Source of the DNA: Dyella sedimenti
Lineage (GTDB): Bacteria > Pseudomonadota > Gammaproteobacteria > Xanthomonadales > Rhodanobacteraceae
Assembly: GCF_022760995.1 (NCBI RefSeq)
Contig: NZ_JAKWJO010000001.1
Span: 1,097,944-1,161,943 of the forward strand
DNA length: 64,000 nucleotides
Direction: 5' to 3'
Of the stretch, positions 47,415 through 56,290 are shown in pieces (position 1 is the first letter of the stretch; each line of letters starts with the position of its first letter). The notes under the pieces were generated by a model. It saw nothing but the letters and a program-made list of their open reading frames with translations. It did not search any database and had not been told where the DNA came from. A program made the position numbers and the translations under genes.

Positions 47415-47759
47415 ATGGGCGATACCATCTTCGGCAAGATCATTCGCCGCGAAATCCCCGCCGACATCGTCTACGAGGACGAGGACGTGCTGGCCTTCCG
47501 CGACCTCAATCCGCAGGCGCCGGTGCATGTGCTGTTCGTGCCGAAGAAGCCCCTCGCCACGCTGGACGAGGCCGGCGCCGAGGATGCCGAACTGCTGGGC
47601 AAGCTGTTGCTGGCCGCCGCCGCCTACGCGCGCCGCGAAGGACTGGCCGGGCCGGGCTACCGCACCGTGATCAATTGCAACGAGCATGGCGGGCAGACCG
47701 TGTTCCACCTGCATGTGCACCTGCTGGGCGGTCGCCGCATGCATTGGCCTCCGGGCTGA
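47415..47759 (+). CDS. hinT: HIT-family nucleotide-binding hydrolase
   Basis: 114-residue histidine-triad protein. Active-site HLHVHLLGG near the C-terminus; N-terminal IFGKIIRREIPADIVYEDE. Hydrolyses adenosine phosphoramidates. Ribosome site GAAGGAG before the ATG at 47415. A terminator follows. Confidence 0.94.
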   Translation: MGDTIFGKIIRREIPADIVYEDEDVLAFRDLNPQAPVHVLFVPKKPLATLDEAGAEDAELLGKLLLAAAAYARREGLAGPGYRTVINCNEHGGQTVFHLHVHLLGGRRMHWPPG

Positions 47760-47775
47760 CGGCCCGTCCGAAAAA

Positions 47776-47802
47776 AACGCCGGCGCGGAGCCGGCGTTTT
47801 TT
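47776..47802 (+). terminator. Bidirectional terminator after hinT
   Basis: Stem AACGCCGGC / GCCGGCGTT with loop GCGGA, A run before and T run after; also ends the convergent slp-like gene. Confidence 0.9.
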
Positions 47803-47818
47803 CATGCGGCCATCGGCA

Positions 47819-48415
47819 TCAGCGATGCGGCGGCGGCACCGGACGCGGCGCCACGATCACGCGCGTCGGGTAATAACCGCCCCAGTAGCCGCCACCCCAA
47901 CCCCACGGTCCCCAGTAGGGCCCCCAGTACGGGCCCCAGTACGGGTCGTACCAGCCCGGCGGGTACGGATTGACCACGCGCTTGGGCCACAGGTAGACCA
48001 CGCTGGCTTCCACGCGCGGGTAGGCGTAGGTGTACTCGCCGATCTTCTCCGGCTTGGTGCCCTGCAGCACGCCGGTGACGGTGATGTCGCGGCCGCGCGT
48101 GAACACCTCGGGATCATAGAAGCCGGCGCGACAGGCCACGAAGCGGCCCTGGGTCTCGCTGTTGCTGCTGGGTGCCTTCGGGCGCGCCTCGTCGTCGAGC
48201 GGCCGCTGCAGCACGTAGAAGCAGGTCTCCTGCGGGCCCGGCTCGGTCTTGATGATCTGGCCACCCCAGCGTACCTGCACGGCACCGCCGCCGCCTTGCT
48301 GGGCGGCTACCGAGGTGATGTCGGTGAACGTGCCTTGCAGCGGCTGCGGTACCGTTGCGCAGGCGGCCAGCGTGGCAACGGCGGTCGCGAGAATCAACGG
48401 CTTGTACATGGACAT
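47819..48415 (-). CDS. Slp-family outer-membrane lipoprotein
   Basis: 198-residue lipoprotein. Lipobox LAAC (Cys near 19), Slp domain with WGGQI, YVLQRPLDDEARP and DPEVFTRGRDITVTGVL. The C-terminus ends in a Tyr/Trp/Gly/Pro-rich tail containing three YWGP units. Slp proteins are starvation or acid induced. Start at 48415 or 48409. The aromatic tail is unusual compared with E. coli Slp but is not unique to this lineage. Confidence 0.85.
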   Translation of the reverse strand: MSMYKPLILATAVATLAACATVPQPLQGTFTDITSVAAQQGGGGAVQVRWGGQIIKTEPGPQETCFYVLQRPLDDEARPKAPSSNSETQGRFVACRAGFYDPEVFTRGRDITVTGVLQGTKPEKIGEYTYAYPRVEASVVYLWPKRVVNPYPPGWYDPYWGPYWGPYWGPWGWGGGYWGGYYPTRVIVAPRPVPPPHR

Positions 48416-48463
48416 GACGCTTTCTCCATCGTGTAGTGGATGCAGTGCATCCACGGTTCAATA

Positions 48464-50431
48464 TCATTTGACCACGCGACGCGGTCGAAAGTCCCGCACG
48501 GCCTGTCGAAAGTTCTTCAGCAGTCCAGCCGGCGGTTCGTCGTACGCATAGCGCAATGCCAGGTATGTCCTCATCAGGCGCTCCAGCTCCGCGCGCTGGC
48601 TGGGGAAGGCCCGCGCCGCGCGGCTGAAGTAGTGCTGCGGTCCCTCGCTGTGGCGACGGGCCACGCCCGCCGCGGCCAGCCGTCGTTCCAACAGACGCAA
48701 CGCTTCGCGTGCCGGATCGCCGGTGGGACGCGTCCATACCGCCCACAGCAGACCCAGCATGGCCATCAGCGAACCGCCGACGGCGAGCACCAGACCCAAC
48801 ATGCCCGCGTTGGCGTCGCGCATGCCGAACGGCGTCAGCAATCCATGCTGCCGTAGCGTGTCGAAGCCGATAACGCCTTGGTTCCACCAGCGGTTGACGA
48901 TGTCCCAGCGGTTGCGCAGGCCCAGCCACCATTGGTTGGGCGACCAGTCGCTGGCCGTCGCGGCGGCCGCCGCGGCGCCTTGGCTGACCCGTTCCGGCCG
49001 CACTGCGGCAGTGGGATCGACGCGCTGCCAGCCACGCCCGGGCATCCATACCTCGCTCCAGGCATGCGCATCCGATTGCCGCACCAGCAGGTAGTTGCCC
49101 AGGCTGTTCCAATAGCCGCCCTGGTAGCCGGTCACCACGCGCGCGGGTATGCCGGCGGCGCGCATGAGCACGGTGAAGGCGGAGGCGTAGTGCTCGCAGA
49201 AGCCTTCATGGGTGGCGAACAGAAAATCGTCGACCGCGTCGCGGCCGAGCGGCGCGGGAGCCAGCGTGTAGCTGAAGCCGCCATCGTGGAACAGGCGCAG
49301 GGCGGCCTGCACGATGGCCTCGTCGTTGGCGCCGTACCGCGTGCGCCAGCTTTCGGCCAGCGCGTGCGCGCGGGGATTGAAGCCCGACGGCAACTGCAGG
49401 CCGCGCTGGCGTTCGCGCTCGCCGAGCTGCGCTTGCAGGCGATAGCCGGTGGCCGAGTGCAGGGTATAGACCATGGTGTCGTTGACCGGCGTGGCCGCCC
49501 GCAGCTCGCCGTCCGGTTCGAGGCGCGAGCGGTCGGGCGCCTCGATGGGCATATCGAGCGCCGGCAATGCGCGCTGGCCGTTGGCTTCCAGGCTCACCGT
49601 GTAGCGGAGGGTGGCGCCGTACTGGACGGTGGAGGGCGCTTCGCCGGTATCGACGTGGCTCCAGCGCCGGCCGTCGTAATGCCACATGACATAAGCGCGG
49701 AAATAGCGCTGCGCGGCGGGTGGCGGCGCCTCGTCGAAGCCGACCCGCATGGCCGGCCGGTCGTCGGTGAGCAGATCCGTCATGTCGCCCGGCGACATGT
49801 CCGGGCTGAGGCCGGTGCGCGATGCGGCCGCATTGGGTGCGCCCCATAGCGGCGAGCTGAGCCGCGGCACGAACACGAAGGCCAGCAGGGCCAGTGGCAG
49901 GGATGCGCCCAGCAGCTTCAGCGCGGGCAGCAGCTCCCGCGGCAGCGTGGTGGCCGGCCGCGCCGGTTCCAGTGCGCGCAGGGTGGCGAGCGCCGGCAGC
50001 AGGCCGAGCGCGACCAGCAGGGTGGACACCAGGCCCTGGTCGAACAGCAGGGCCGTCATCAGCGCGAAGCAGGCGAAGGCGGCGCCGACGCGGGCATCGC
50101 GCGGCGCTTCCGTTTCCAGCAGCTTGAGCACCAGCAGGCCCACGGCGAGCGCGCCGCCAGGCTCGCGGCCGAACAGCGTGCCGTAGTGGAACACCACCGC
50201 TGCCGCCAGCAGCGCTACCAGCGGCAGCTTGAGGTAGGCGGGCGCGATGCCGCCGCGCCGCCGCCGCTGCCACCAGCGCGCCGCCAGCGTGGCGGCCAGG
50301 GCCGCCGTCAGCCACACCGGCAGGTGCGGCGCGTGCACGCCCAGCACCACGGCCGTGGTCAGGCACAGCAGGTCGAACGGACGCGTACCGATGGGCGGTA
50401 CCGGCTTGCGACGGAACAGGTGCAAGCGCAT
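48464..50431 (-). CDS. TgpA-like transglutaminase membrane protein (DUF3488/DUF4129)
   Basis: 655-residue protein. Several N-terminal helices (about 20-190), a periplasmic transglutaminase domain with C412 in EGFCEHYASAF, the His in SDAHAWSEVW and the Asp in WQRVDPT, then a C-terminal helix and a DUF4129-like tail. Gram-negative relatives are essential for envelope integrity in some species. Start overlaps the DUF58 gene stop (50431). Third member of the moxR-DUF58-tgpA operon. Confidence 0.92.
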   Translation of the reverse strand: MRLHLFRRKPVPPIGTRPFDLLCLTTAVVLGVHAPHLPVWLTAALAATLAARWWQRRRRGGIAPAYLKLPLVALLAAAVVFHYGTLFGREPGGALAVGLLVLKLLETEAPRDARVGAAFACFALMTALLFDQGLVSTLLVALGLLPALATLRALEPARPATTLPRELLPALKLLGASLPLALLAFVFVPRLSSPLWGAPNAAASRTGLSPDMSPGDMTDLLTDDRPAMRVGFDEAPPPAAQRYFRAYVMWHYDGRRWSHVDTGEAPSTVQYGATLRYTVSLEANGQRALPALDMPIEAPDRSRLEPDGELRAATPVNDTMVYTLHSATGYRLQAQLGERERQRGLQLPSGFNPRAHALAESWRTRYGANDEAIVQAALRLFHDGGFSYTLAPAPLGRDAVDDFLFATHEGFCEHYASAFTVLMRAAGIPARVVTGYQGGYWNSLGNYLLVRQSDAHAWSEVWMPGRGWQRVDPTAAVRPERVSQGAAAAAATASDWSPNQWWLGLRNRWDIVNRWWNQGVIGFDTLRQHGLLTPFGMRDANAGMLGLVLAVGGSLMAMLGLLWAVWTRPTGDPAREALRLLERRLAAAGVARRHSEGPQHYFSRAARAFPSQRAELERLMRTYLALRYAYDEPPAGLLKNFRQAVRDFRPRRVVK

Positions 50432-51390
50432 CACGGCAGGCTCGCCAGCGCGTTCATGCAATGCGTGTAATGGCTGCGGCCGTGGCCCAGGCCGATCTCC
50501 TCGCCGGGCAGCCACAAGCTGGTGGGGCGTCCCACGGCTTCGGCCTCGCCGAGCCAGCGTGCCAGCCGCGCGATGCGCGCCTCGTTGGATAGCTGCGGCA
50601 GCTGGCGCCAGTCCAGGTGCCACTCCTCCTGCGCCTCGGGCTGCTCGAAATCCTTCACCAGCAGGCTGTGATGCCGGGCGCTGTGCTTCCAGGCCACATG
50701 GCGCTGCGGATCGCCCACGCGGTAGTCACGCAGCGCGACGATGTCCTCGCCCTGGTGCAGGCGAGGCTGCTGCTGCGCCTCGCCATGCGGCGACGGCGGC
50801 GGCCCGCCGGTTTCCGGCCGGGGCCAGACCAGCACGGCCTGGTCGGGATGGATCCAGCTCCAGGCGTGGAACAGGCCCAGTGGCCAGTGGCTCCATAGCT
50901 TGAGGCGCGGCAGCGGCTGCCAGCCGCGCTGGACGGTGGCGAGGTTCAGGGGAACCAGCGTTTCGCCGTGGGCCGCCACCGCGAACGCCTCGGCCTGGCC
51001 GTCCATGTCGGCATGCACCGATCGATGGTCGTGGTCGCCGCCGGCGAACACCAGTTGGATCGCCAGCGGCTCGCCGGCCATGGCTCGGCCTTGCCGCACG
51101 CCGGTCAGGCGCAGGCCGTTGAGGCTGCGGAAGGCCACCAGCATGCTGGCGCAACTGGCCGCGCCCAGCATGCAGGTCAGCAGCAGGGCGGCGTTGTTGG
51201 CATAGTTGAGCGAGCCCACCAGCATCACCAGCAGCAGCACGGCGAACGCCATGCCGAAGCCTGTGGGCACGATGTAGATGCGCCGTCGATGCAGCAGGAT
51301 CGGGAGATGCTCGGGCCGCTTGTGGCGGGTCAACGCGGGCAGGCGCCGCTCGGCCCACTCCTGCCAGCGACGCAGCGTCGCCCGCATCAA
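50431..51390 (-). CDS. DUF58 domain protein
   Basis: 319-residue protein with two N-terminal helices (about 36-80) and the DUF58 signature LRDYRVGDPQRHVAWKHSAR (about 230-249). DUF58 proteins are usual partners of MoxR ATPases and probably bind or assemble vWA-type factors. ATGA overlaps with both neighbours. Confidence 0.9.
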   Translation of the reverse strand: MMRATLRRWQEWAERRLPALTRHKRPEHLPILLHRRRIYIVPTGFGMAFAVLLLVMLVGSLNYANNAALLLTCMLGAASCASMLVAFRSLNGLRLTGVRQGRAMAGEPLAIQLVFAGGDHDHRSVHADMDGQAEAFAVAAHGETLVPLNLATVQRGWQPLPRLKLWSHWPLGLFHAWSWIHPDQAVLVWPRPETGGPPPSPHGEAQQQPRLHQGEDIVALRDYRVGDPQRHVAWKHSARHHSLLVKDFEQPEAQEEWHLDWRQLPQLSNEARIARLARWLGEAEAVGRPTSLWLPGEEIGLGHGRSHYTHCMNALASLP

Positions 51391-52328
51391 TCCACCGCGA
51401 CGTCGTTGAGCAGGCTGCGCGCGAGGCTGTCCCCGCTGGCGCCGCGCGTGGTGACCAGGCGGTGCGCGGCGAGCGGTACGAACAGCGCCTGCAGGTCTTC
51501 CGGCAGCACGTGCTGGCGCCCGCTCAGGTAGGCCCAGGCGCGCGCGGCGCGCAGCAGGGCCAGGCCGGCACGCGGGGACAGGCCCACGCGCACGTCGGCA
51601 TGGCGGCGGCTGGCGGTGAGCAGGGCCTGCAGGTAATCGAGCAGGGCGCCGCTGGCGGTGATGGTTTGGACCTGTTGCGACAGTTCGGCCAGGCCGGCGG
51701 CGTCGAGCTGGGGCGAGAGCGTGGCCAGCAGGTCGCGGCGATCGCTGCCGGTGAGCAGGGCGCGCTCGGCGGCGGCGTCGGGATAGTCGAGCGAGACGCG
51801 CAGCATGAAGCGGTCCAACTGCGAGTCGGGCAGCGGGAAGGTGCCGGCCAGGTCGAGCGGATTCTGCGTGGCCACCACGAAGAACGGCTGCGGCAGCAAA
51901 TGGGTCTGCCCGTCCACCGTCACCTGGCCCTCGGCCATCGCTTCCAGCAGGGCGCTCTGCGTCTTGGGCGTGGCACGGTTGATCTCGTCGGCCAGCAGCA
52001 GGCCGGTGAAGATCGGGCCGGGATGGAAACGGAACTGGCCCGTCTCGCGCTCGTATACGCTGACCCCGATAATGTCCGAGGGCAGCAGGTCGCTGGTGAA
52101 CTGCACGCGCTGGAACTCCAGCGCGAAGCTGGCGGCCAGTGCGTGCGCCAGCGTGGTCTTGCCCACGCCGGGCACGTCCTCCAGCAGCAGGTGGCCGCCG
52201 GCCAGCAGGCAGGCAAAGGCGAGCTTGACCTGCCGTGGCTTGCCCAACAGCACGCGATTGACCTGGGCCATGGCGGCGTCCAGGCGCGCGCGCAGCGTTT
52301 CATCGTGCAGGGGAGTGATGGCTGACAT
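51387..52328 (-). CDS. MoxR-family AAA ATPase
   Basis: 313-residue AAA+ chaperone-like ATPase. Walker A DVPGVGKTTLAHAL (about 51-64), Walker B LLLADEINRA, sensor-1 VVATQNPLDLAGTFPLPDSQLDRF. First gene of the operon with DUF58 and transglutaminase partners; likely controls maturation of a membrane or envelope complex. Confidence 0.94.
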   Translation of the reverse strand: MSAITPLHDETLRARLDAAMAQVNRVLLGKPRQVKLAFACLLAGGHLLLEDVPGVGKTTLAHALAASFALEFQRVQFTSDLLPSDIIGVSVYERETGQFRFHPGPIFTGLLLADEINRATPKTQSALLEAMAEGQVTVDGQTHLLPQPFFVVATQNPLDLAGTFPLPDSQLDRFMLRVSLDYPDAAAERALLTGSDRRDLLATLSPQLDAAGLAELSQQVQTITASGALLDYLQALLTASRRHADVRVGLSPRAGLALLRAARAWAYLSGRQHVLPEDLQALFVPLAAHRLVTTRGASGDSLARSLLNDVAVD

Positions 52329-52369
52329 GGGATTCTGGCAACGGGGAAGGGCGGTGCGGGGCGAAGCTC

Positions 52370-53965
52370 ATGCGTGACGACCGCAGTGTAGCCGCCGGCC
52401 TTGCGCGCTGGCGAGCTACCTTCGTCACGGCTTTCGCCGTCCTGCTGCTGGCCAAGCTGATGCTGGCGGCGAGCCTGTCGCCGTTCGGCGACGAGGCGTT
52501 CTACTGGCAGGAGAGCCGTCACCTGGCCTGGGGCTATAGCGACCTGCCGCCGTTGACGGCGTGGCTGATCCGGCTCGGCGAAAGCGTGGCGGGGCATGGA
52601 TTGCTGGGTATACGCTGGCCCTTCCTGCTGATCGGCAGCGCCTTGCCGTGGCTGGTGGTGGCGTTCGCGCGGGAGGCGTTCGATGCACGCGCGGGCTGGC
52701 AGGCCGGCCTGCTGTGCCTGGCCCTGCCGCTGGCTGGCACGCTGGGCGTGATGGCCTTGCCGGATGTGCCGCTCACGGTGGCGATCATGGGCGCCTTGCT
52801 GGCGCTGCTGCAGGCGATGCGCGGGGACCGCCTGCGCGACTGGTGCTCGCTGGGCCTGGCGCTGGGCGTGTGCTGGCTCACCCACTACCGCGCGGCCATG
52901 CCCATGCTGGCGGGGCTGCTGCTGTGCCTGCTCACGCCGCGCGGGAGGGCGCAGTGGCGCCGTGGCGGCTTCTGGCTGGCGCTGGCGCTGGCGGCGCTGG
53001 GGCTGCTGCCGCTGCTGGTGTCCAACTGGCAGCAGCATGGCGCGGGCGTGGCCTTCCAGGTGGCCGAACGCAATCCCTGGCGGTTTCATGCCGATGCTCT
53101 GGTGCAGCCGCTGGAGCAGGCGGTGGCCTGCACGCCGCTGTTCTACCTGCTGCTGCTGTGGGCGGCCTGGCGCAGCTGGCGCCGCCGCAGCGACGGCGCG
53201 CCTTGGGATGTGATCGGCGTGGTATCGGCGAGTTTCATCGTGCCGTACTTCGTGCTGGGCCTGTTTGCCGACGACCTGCGTTTCCGCGCGCACTGGCCGC
53301 TGCCGGGCTACCTGCCGCTGCTGGCGGTGCTGCCGGTGCTGCTGCGCGAGCGCCTGGTATGGCCCAGGCCGTGGCTGGCGGCCGCGTTCGCGCTGGCGAT
53401 GCTCGGCCAGCTCGGCGGGCTGCTGTACCTGGGGTTGGCCGCGCACGAGGGCGGGGCACGGGTGCTGGCCGGGGCGAAGGCCTTTCCCGCGCGCTTCGTG
53501 GGCTGGCGCGAAGCCGGTGAGGCGGCCCGGGAGCTGGGGGCCGGGCATCCTGGCGTGCTGGTGGCCGACAACTTCATGCTGGCGGCCGAGCTCGATTTCC
53601 AACTGGATGGCGCCACGCCGGTCTATGTGCTGGACAGCCCGCTCAACACCAAGCATGGCCGGGCGCCCCAACTGGCGATATGGGGACTCGACGAGACCGC
53701 GCTGCGACGTGCGCATGGCGGCGAGCCCATGCTGCTGGCGGTTGACGAGAAGGCGTTGCTGGTCCATGAGCGGCAGGGGTGGCTGCGCACGCTGTGCGGC
53801 CGCATCGGGCAGCCGCAGGCGCTGCGGCGGCTGGATCTCTACGGCGGCCGCCGACGCATGGCGTTCTATGAGGGAACGGTGCCGCATGCCTTGCCGGTGG
53901 TTGCCGCCGCCGACGATGCGTGCCCAGTATGGCAGCAGGCGCGCGTCGCCGATGGCGGCGGCTGA
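52370..53965 (+). CDS. Glycosyltransferase family 39 membrane protein
   Basis: 531-residue polytopic GT-C enzyme (ArnT/PMT type). The first periplasmic loop has FGDEAFYWQESRHLAWGYSDLPPLTAW, with the acidic pair expected to bind the lipid-linked sugar donor. About ten helices, then a periplasmic C-terminal domain. Probably decorates lipid A or another envelope glycan from an undecaprenyl-phosphate sugar. Starts 41 bp from the divergent moxR gene. Confidence 0.85.
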   Translation: MRDDRSVAAGLARWRATFVTAFAVLLLAKLMLAASLSPFGDEAFYWQESRHLAWGYSDLPPLTAWLIRLGESVAGHGLLGIRWPFLLIGSALPWLVVAFAREAFDARAGWQAGLLCLALPLAGTLGVMALPDVPLTVAIMGALLALLQAMRGDRLRDWCSLGLALGVCWLTHYRAAMPMLAGLLLCLLTPRGRAQWRRGGFWLALALAALGLLPLLVSNWQQHGAGVAFQVAERNPWRFHADALVQPLEQAVACTPLFYLLLLWAAWRSWRRRSDGAPWDVIGVVSASFIVPYFVLGLFADDLRFRAHWPLPGYLPLLAVLPVLLRERLVWPRPWLAAAFALAMLGQLGGLLYLGLAAHEGGARVLAGAKAFPARFVGWREAGEAARELGAGHPGVLVADNFMLAAELDFQLDGATPVYVLDSPLNTKHGRAPQLAIWGLDETALRRAHGGEPMLLAVDEKALLVHERQGWLRTLCGRIGQPQALRRLDLYGGRRRMAFYEGTVPHALPVVAAADDACPVWQQARVADGGG

Positions 53966-53976
53966 ATCCGCTTCCA

Positions 53977-54233
53977 AGAGACTGTTCGAAGTTCCAGCTC
54001 GGCCCCTCCCCGCTGACGCTGATCGGTCCCCTCTGTAGGAGCGCACCCAGTGCGCGACCTCCTTTTGCCTCGGTCCGCATCGTTCGTCATCCTGGCCCTT
54101 GCCCCCCTTCTTTTGCGGGGTGCGCCGGGACGACGAGCCATGAGGCGAAAGGCGTCGCGCACCAGGGTGCGCTCCTACCAGGCTGCGTACAGGGAGGGGG
54201 TAGGAGGGCCCACCAAGATTTTGAACAGGCTCT
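53977..54233. repeat. Composite inverted-repeat element carrying REPIN 5
   Basis: Outer imperfect inverted repeats AGAGACTGTTCGAA (53977 onward) and GAACAGGCTCT (54223-54233) enclose two inverted REP units that start at 54034 and end near 54180. The right end reaches the maf stop codon. About 257 bp, no coding frame; it looks like a miniature element built around a REP pair. Confidence 0.7.
54034..54180. repeat. REPIN 5 (long spacer)
   Basis: TGTAGGAGCGCACCCAGTGCGCGAC at the left, GTCGCGCACCAGGGTGCGCTCCTACC at the right, about 95 bases apart, longer than in the other copies. Confidence 0.85.
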
Positions 54234-54816
54234 AAGGCAAACGCAGGCCGGCCTCGCGCAGCAGCCGGGCCAGGGCGATCAGGGGCAGGCCGACCAGGGC
54301 GCTGGGATCCTGGTTATCGATGCGCTCGAACAGGCTGATGCCCAGCCCTTCGCACTTGAAGCTGCCGGCGCAGTCGAGCGGCCGTTCCCGCTCGACGTAG
54401 CGGGCGATCTCGCCGTCATCGAGGTCGCGGAAATACACCCGGGTGTGATCGACATGGGCCAGGTCCTCGCCGCTGCGGGTGTCGTGCACGCATAGCGCGG
54501 TATGGAAATGCACCTCGCGGCCGGAGCACGCGGCGAGCTGGGCCCGCGCCCGCTCCGCCGTGCCAGGCTTGTCCAGCACCAGGCCTTCCAGTTCGGCGAC
54601 CTGGTCGGAACCGATGACCAAGGCGTCCTCCAGTTCCGCCGCCACTGCCCGGGCCTTGGCCACGGCCAGGCGCAGCGCGCGTTCGCGCGGTGTTTCGCCG
54701 GGGAGGGGGCTTTCGTCGGTGCCGGGGGCGCGCTGCTCGAAATCCGGCCACAGGCGCCGCAGCAGTTCAGCCCGGTAGCGCGAGGTGGAACCGAGCACCA
54801 GGGTGGGCGTGCTCAT
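54232..54816 (-). CDS. maf: Maf-like nucleotide pyrophosphatase
   Basis: 194-residue house-cleaning NTPase. LGSTSRYRAELLRR at the N-terminus, GSDQVAELEG metal/substrate segment, FERIDNQDPSALVGLPL near the C-terminus. Sequence is closest to the YceF type (7-methyl-GTP), fitting its place beside yceD-rpmF-fabH. Overlaps the upstream gene by ATGA. Confidence 0.92.
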   Translation of the reverse strand: MSTPTLVLGSTSRYRAELLRRLWPDFEQRAPGTDESPLPGETPRERALRLAVAKARAVAAELEDALVIGSDQVAELEGLVLDKPGTAERARAQLAACSGREVHFHTALCVHDTRSGEDLAHVDHTRVYFRDLDDGEIARYVERERPLDCAGSFKCEGLGISLFERIDNQDPSALVGLPLIALARLLREAGLRLP

Positions 54817-55268
54817 GCGTCGTGCTCCCGGCGCAGGTGTTCGCGCATGGCGCTGTCCAGGTCGTGCTGCGCCCGGTCCAGGGCGGCCAGCAGGGGGCGC
54901 AGGCGGTCGCGCGTGTCGTTCATGGCATGCACGGCCTGGTCCAGTTGCTGCTGGCTGGCGCGGGGCGCCTGGTCGCGGATCCAGATGCGTTGCTGCAGCA
55001 GCGAGCGCAGGCCGGCGTCGATCGCATGGCGCGCCTCCTGCTCGCCATGGGCCGGCAGATCGGGGTTGAGCGACATCACCGCATGGGCCTGCTGCAGGCC
55101 CGCCCGGCAGCTCTTGAGGTCGCCCTCCAGCCGGTCGGCCAGCTCCAGCAACTGGTGCAGGCTGCCCGTGCGGCGGTCGACGCGGCGCCGGTAGGCCAAG
55201 GCCATGGCGGCCAATATCGCACCCAGCACGATCAGGGCCGCCAGGCCGAGCATCAGGTAGGAGTTCAC
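54813..55268 (-). CDS. Hypothetical membrane-anchored coiled-coil protein
   Basis: 151-residue protein, one N-terminal helix (about 3-26) followed by helices rich in Leu, Gln and Arg. No family recognised. Start MNSYLMLG, coupled to maf (ATGA at 54813-54816) and divergent from yceD. Role unknown. Confidence 0.7.
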   Translation of the reverse strand: MNSYLMLGLAALIVLGAILAAMALAYRRRVDRRTGSLHQLLELADRLEGDLKSCRAGLQQAHAVMSLNPDLPAHGEQEARHAIDAGLRSLLQQRIWIRDQAPRASQQQLDQAVHAMNDTRDRLRPLLAALDRAQHDLDSAMREHLRREHDA

Positions 55269-55408
55269 GAAAAACGGCCGGCTCGTTGGTCAATGAGTGG
55301 CCGCAGTCTGCCGTACCGGGGACATTCAGGCAAAATGGTCCGGTCAAGCTGGCGGCCCGTGACCGGGTCGTTGACTTCAAGATGCCGTAATCCTATGATT
55401 TCGCGTCT

Positions 55409-55927
55409 ATGTCCGTGACACTGCCAGAGTCCGTGGACGCTTGGCGCATGGTCTCGGCGCGGCGTTCGTTCCAGGGCGACTTGCCCGTGGCCGCCCTCGC
55501 GCGGTTGGGGGAGACGCTCGCCGGCACCGAAGGGACAGTGCGATACGAGCTGGATTTCGGCCGCGACGACCTGGGTACGGCGTACCTCGACGTTCGCGTC
55601 CAGGCCCCGCTCACGCTGACCTGCCAACGTACCCTGGAGCCTTTCGTGCTGCCGGTGACGGTGGACAGCCGGCTGGGGCTGATCCGCACCGAGCGGGAGG
55701 AATCGGCGTTGCCGCCGGCGGTCGAGCCGTTGCTCGTGGCCGAGGACGGCAAGCTGAACCTGGCGGACGTGATCGAGGACGAATTGTTGTTGGCGCTGCC
55801 GCTGGTGCCGGTCAACCCGGACAGCAAGCTGCCGGAAGAAGTAGTAGGTCCCGAGCCTGGGGAAACCCCGGGCGAAGGGCGTTCCGATAACCCGTTCGCG
55901 ATTTTGCGCGAACTCAAGAAACGTTGA
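55409..55927 (+). CDS. yceD: YceD family (DUF177) protein
   Basis: 172-residue protein with FGRDDLGTAYLDVRVQAPLTLTCQRTLEPF, the conserved Cys segment, and the late NPFAILRELKKR tail. Linked to 23S rRNA metabolism and co-transcribed with rpmF in many bacteria, as here (18-bp gap). Confidence 0.93.
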   Translation: MSVTLPESVDAWRMVSARRSFQGDLPVAALARLGETLAGTEGTVRYELDFGRDDLGTAYLDVRVQAPLTLTCQRTLEPFVLPVTVDSRLGLIRTEREESALPPAVEPLLVAEDGKLNLADVIEDELLLALPLVPVNPDSKLPEEVVGPEPGETPGEGRSDNPFAILRELKKR

Positions 55928-55945
55928 TTTAGCTGGAGATTCGCC

Positions 55946-56140
55946 ATGGCCGTTGCCAAGAGCCGCAAGACCCCGTCCACCCGCGGCATGCGTCGTTCGC
56001 ACGATGCGCTCAAGACCGTGCAGCTGGCCACCGATCCGACCAGTGGCGAGGTGCATCTGCGTCACCACGTCACCAAGGATGGCTACTACCGCGGCAAGAA
56101 GGTCATCGACACCAATACCTCGGTGGTCGAAGAGGATTGA
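55946..56140 (+). CDS. rpmF: 50S ribosomal protein L32
   Basis: 64-residue ribosomal protein. [20 protein letters not shown] and the C-terminal [15 protein letters not shown] are standard for the zinc-free L32 form. GGAGATTC lies before the ATG. Confidence 0.96.
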   Translation: MAVAKSRKTPSTRGMRRSHDALKTVQLATDPTSGEVHLRHHVTKDGYYRGKKVIDTNTSVVEED

Positions 56141-56290
56141 TCGTTCCCGCAAGGGAGACGGTGACGCATGGCGGCGCGATTTCGCGCCGCTTTGCGTTTG
56201 TGCGATTGCCCACGTAACGTTGGCGGTTTGGAGGCCGGCCGCAGCGATCCTGCGTCGCCCGCCCGTCCCAATCCGCCGCATGGAAAGTTA

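Noticed and set aside
47902..47955. CRISPR-like short periodic repeat
   Set aside because: Twelve-base units are in-frame codons of the Slp-like gene; no spacers and no cas genes in the window.
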